64,000 nt of DNA from Acidobacteriaceae bacterium (lineage in GTDB: Bacteria; Acidobacteriota; Terriglobia; Terriglobales; Acidobacteriaceae): NCBI GenBank assembly GCA_003134995.1, contig PLDC01000017.1, forward strand, positions 106,281-170,280. The letters run 5' to 3'. Below are positions 61,994 through 64,000 of this stretch, piece by piece. Made by a program: the position numbers and the translations under genes. The notes beneath the pieces were generated by a model that made no database searches, was not told the DNA's origin, and was given only the letters and a program-made list of their open reading frames with translations. The first letter of the stretch is position 1. Every line of letters starts with the position of its first letter.

Positions 61994-63172
61994 CTACCCA
62001 AACGTGAACGAAAAGGCCTGAACGCCGGGATCAAGGAATTCGATCTCAATCGTTCGGTCTTCTACTCGACCCTTTTGCCGGATGAGTTGATAGAGTCGGG
62101 GCTCTCGAATCTCGCCGGTGCCGTCAGGGGCTGAATCGACTCCACAATTGTCGCCGGGTGCGGCGCCGTCCAACATCACCTTGAAGCGAACAGGCTTACC
62201 GTTCTTCGTCGGACCCAACACCATGTGCAGGTCGCGGGCGCGGAAGCGGAACACAACCTTGCCGGGCGCTGCCTGAAGCACGGCGCTCTCGGCACCGACG
62301 TTCCACGATCCGCTCAATCCCCATTGATTCAACGAGGGTGTCGCCGGTGGGCTATAGGTCTTTTGTGAGTCTTGAGCCAATCGCTCTGGGGATGAGAAGC
62401 GCTCGGCCTGGCGATAGCCGACATAGGTTTCGGGAGATTGCACGTCTCCGCTGGGTGCTGCCTCGACTCCGTCAGCGGATACGCTAGCGGTGCTCTCATT
62501 CAGGCCAGCGGCTCCGTTTTCCTTTAGAAGTTCCTGGATGACGCGCTCGGACCCGGCATATTCGCCCTCCCCGAAGTGGTGATAGCGAATTCGTCCTTTC
62601 CCATCGATGAAGTAGTCTGCTGGCCAGTATTCATTGTTGAACGCATCCCAAACTCTGTGGTTGCTGTCGATGGCGACCGGGTAGGTAACGCTCAATTCGT
62701 GAACGGCATTTTCCACGTTCGTACGTTCTTTCTCGAATCCGAACTCGGGCGCGTGTACGCCGATCACAACCAGGCCCGCATCCCTATATTTTGCCGCCCA
62801 GGCTTTCATGTATGGCAACTCTCGCAGGCTGTTGATGCAAGAGTAGGTCCAGAAATTCACCAGCACAACCTTTCCGCGCAGAGATTCGGGGCTTAAGGGA
62901 GCGGAGTTGAGCCAGGCTACGGCGCCGCCTAAGTCAGGCAGGGGTCCCTCGTCAGCAAGGGCAGGCTGAGATCCGGCGGCGGTCGCTGTAAGAAAGGCCG
63001 GTTTCTCTGGATGGAAAGCGCCGCTCAGAGGCTCTTTGGCTCTGACCGTATTAACAAATGAGGACCTAAAGAAGGTGGTTTCCCAACCTGTTGCGATGGC
63101 GACGACTCCCAGGATTACAGCCACACCCAGGACGCAACGAATCCAAACCTGAACCGACAAAGAATGCTTCAT
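61994..63172 (-). CDS. TlpA/DipZ-type thioredoxin-like protein with CxxS site
   Basis: From the ATG at 63172 (AAAAAGGGG upstream; a GTG at 63202 is an alternative) the product has 392 residues. An N-terminal membrane helix (IRCVLGVAVILGVVAIATGW) anchors it outside. The thioredoxin fold at about 95-220 has 'KVVLVNFWTYSCINSLRELP': where relatives have CINC it has Cys112-Ile-Asn-Ser115, so the resolving cysteine is lost. A second beta-rich domain at about 270-392 ('SGSWNVGAESAVLQAAPGKV', 'RARDLHMVLGP') matches the C-terminal domain found in DipZ-like proteins. The downstream position relative to the cytochrome P460 gene suggests a shared periplasmic redox role. Confidence 0.85.
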   Translation of the reverse strand: MKHSLSVQVWIRCVLGVAVILGVVAIATGWETTFFRSSFVNTVRAKEPLSGAFHPEKPAFLTATAAGSQPALADEGPLPDLGGAVAWLNSAPLSPESLRGKVVLVNFWTYSCINSLRELPYMKAWAAKYRDAGLVVIGVHAPEFGFEKERTNVENAVHELSVTYPVAIDSNHRVWDAFNNEYWPADYFIDGKGRIRYHHFGEGEYAGSERVIQELLKENGAAGLNESTASVSADGVEAAPSGDVQSPETYVGYRQAERFSSPERLAQDSQKTYSPPATPSLNQWGLSGSWNVGAESAVLQAAPGKVVFRFRARDLHMVLGPTKNGKPVRFKVMLDGAAPGDNCGVDSAPDGTGEIREPRLYQLIRQKGRVEDRTIEIEFLDPGVQAFSFTFG

Positions 63173-63247
63173 TTGTGAGAACCCCTTTTTCTCGGTGTTC
63201 ACATAACCTTCAAAAATTAACGATGTTAGCTAACACACCTTCGGCGT

Positions 63248-63772
63248 TTAAGGTGCGTAATGGGTGAAGACAAAGTCTCCAGCTTTGCTCGGCTCGTGGC
63301 AGGGGAAGCAGGTTTTGAGAGATGCCTCGGGCAGGTTAGGTTTGCCATCCTTATCGAATTGCGCGAAACCCCAGCCACCGGTTGCAGCCCATTTTGATGA
63401 GTCCTTGGCCATCAACTGAATGTTAACGGGGGGACCTGCAACGAAAGACTGGGCACGGCCAAAGACTTTGTTGTTTTCCTCCGACGGGACGTATCTCCAA
63501 GCTAGCCGGGCAATGATTGTGCCGTCCGGGAACGGCAGCTTCTGTTCCCGATACGCCTTGATCGCTGCGTCATTGCCCAGAACGGCGCGAATGTCGTTAT
63601 TGTTGCCTGCCTCGTGGGCCACTGAGATCAACTTCCAGTCGCGGTAGCCGGAGGGAATTTTGATTCCGAAGATCGGGGCAGCCTCTCCATCCGCGTGTCC
63701 AGACGCGGGGGCCGTGAAGGCGACCAAGCAAGCCACCGCAATTGCAATCAGCAAGAAAGCGATCCGTTTCAT
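63248..63772 (-). CDS. Cytochrome P460-family protein
   Basis: From the ATG at 63772 (AGAAGGAAGAACAGT upstream) the product has 174 residues. A signal peptide ends near PASGHA. The P460 fold shows 'IPSGYRDWKLISVAHE', 'KLPFPDGTIIARLAWRYV' and 'GWGFAQFDKDGKP', and ends with the heme attachment site Cys155-Phe-Pro-Cys158-His159. Cytochrome P460 proteins oxidise hydroxylamine in some bacteria, but many homologs have no shown activity. The Lys that cross-links heme in the Nitrosomonas protein cannot be assigned by eye. It lies 75 bases upstream of the TlpA-like gene on the same strand. Confidence 0.85.
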   Translation of the reverse strand: MKRIAFLLIAIAVACLVAFTAPASGHADGEAAPIFGIKIPSGYRDWKLISVAHEAGNNNDIRAVLGNDAAIKAYREQKLPFPDGTIIARLAWRYVPSEENNKVFGRAQSFVAGPPVNIQLMAKDSSKWAATGGWGFAQFDKDGKPNLPEASLKTCFPCHEPSKAGDFVFTHYAP

Positions 63773-63872
63773 ACTGTTCTTCCTTCTAAATTCTTGAGCC
63801 ACAGGTTACGTTCTCGTCCCTTTGTTCCTGCCCTGCGGACTGAGTGCGTCAGTCCGCAGAGCCGGTATCTCG

Positions 63873-64000
63873 TTAAAAACGGTCGACGTCGATGACAGCT
63901 TGTGCAAAGGCCTGTGGAGCTTCCTGGGGTAAATTGTGACCGACGCCGCCGGTGATGAGGCGGTACTCATATTTGCCCGAGAACTTGTTCCGATACGCCG
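63873..64000 (-). CDS. Alpha/beta hydrolase, C-terminal end (partial)
   Basis: The open frame enters from the right edge and ends at TAA (63873-63875). The 41 visible residues include 'YRLITGGVGHNLPQEAPQAF', the strand-loop-His block of alpha/beta hydrolases in which the His of 'VGHN' would be the catalytic base, followed by the terminal helix 'AQAVIDVDRF'. The nucleophile elbow and start are outside the window. It precedes the cytochrome P460 and TlpA-like genes on the same strand. Confidence 0.75.
   Translation of the reverse strand, partial: AYRNKFSGKYEYRLITGGVGHNLPQEAPQAFAQAVIDVDRF

Overview
The window looks like chromosomal DNA from a soil-type acidobacterium (Acidobacteriota, probably Terriglobia, Koribacter-like). 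This is inferred from the protein families, not from a marker gene: two Oar-like TonB-dependent receptors with N-terminal carboxypeptidase-regulatory-like domains, a winged-helix/TolB-propeller fusion, a VWFA-related secreted protein, 'NLYGTT' repeat proteins, an NHL-repeat/Ig-like giant with an acidobacterial-type C-terminal tail, a secreted M13 peptidase and a GH30 glycosidase. No rRNA, CRISPR array, IS transposase or phage gene was found. Two intact tRNA genes are present: Lys-UUU and Glu-UUC.

Layout. 0-9 kb: small secreted proteins, the winged-helix/propeller sensor, then a leftward cluster of OmpR-type regulator, histidine kinase, outer-membrane porin-like protein and cupredoxin. 9-14.2 kb: TrmJ-like RNA methyltransferase, a probable pseudokinase fused to a TonB C-terminal domain, tRNA-Lys, DAHP synthase, an unlisted short Flp pilin gene and a UbiA-family prenyltransferase. 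14.4-21.4 kb: GH30 glycosidase with CBM6, M13 peptidase and a TonB receptor (polymer/peptide scavenging). 21.5-28 kb: MetH, NuoI, a MoaD-MoaE fusion and a VWFA-related protein. 28-36 kb: a large Oar-type receptor and two NLYGTT-repeat secreted proteins with a decayed 3' remnant between them. 36-45 kb: Hfq-like protein, inositol monophosphatase, a swivel-first aconitase-family enzyme, three tiny genes, Kelch protein, Gly-rich protein, ferredoxin, lipoprotein, RecO. 45-52 kb: GlyQ, GlyS, pyruvate phosphate dikinase, tRNA-Glu. 52-57 kb: an NLYGTT pseudogene trace and the NHL giant. 57-61.7 kb: a histidine kinase/response regulator pair between two ~310-bp direct repeats that each carry a tRNA 3' end. 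61.8-64 kb: a TlpA-like protein with a CxxS site, a cytochrome P460 and the end of an alpha/beta hydrolase.

The most unusual signal is in the repeats rather than in a single gene. Three loci (13.1, 25.3 and 36.7 kb) carry opposed arms of degenerate 7-bp tandem units, and one of them directly abuts the metH start codon. A double-hairpin REP-like element occurs at 26.4, 46.2 and (half) 48.5 kb; the first copy is read in frame as the linker joining MoaD to MoaE. A third, 9/10-bp-period element is read in frame inside the MetH activation domain. The tRNA-tailed direct repeats around the two-component system look like a mobile or duplicated unit. No recognisable defence or biosynthetic system is present; most of the window is housekeeping plus secreted scavenging functions.
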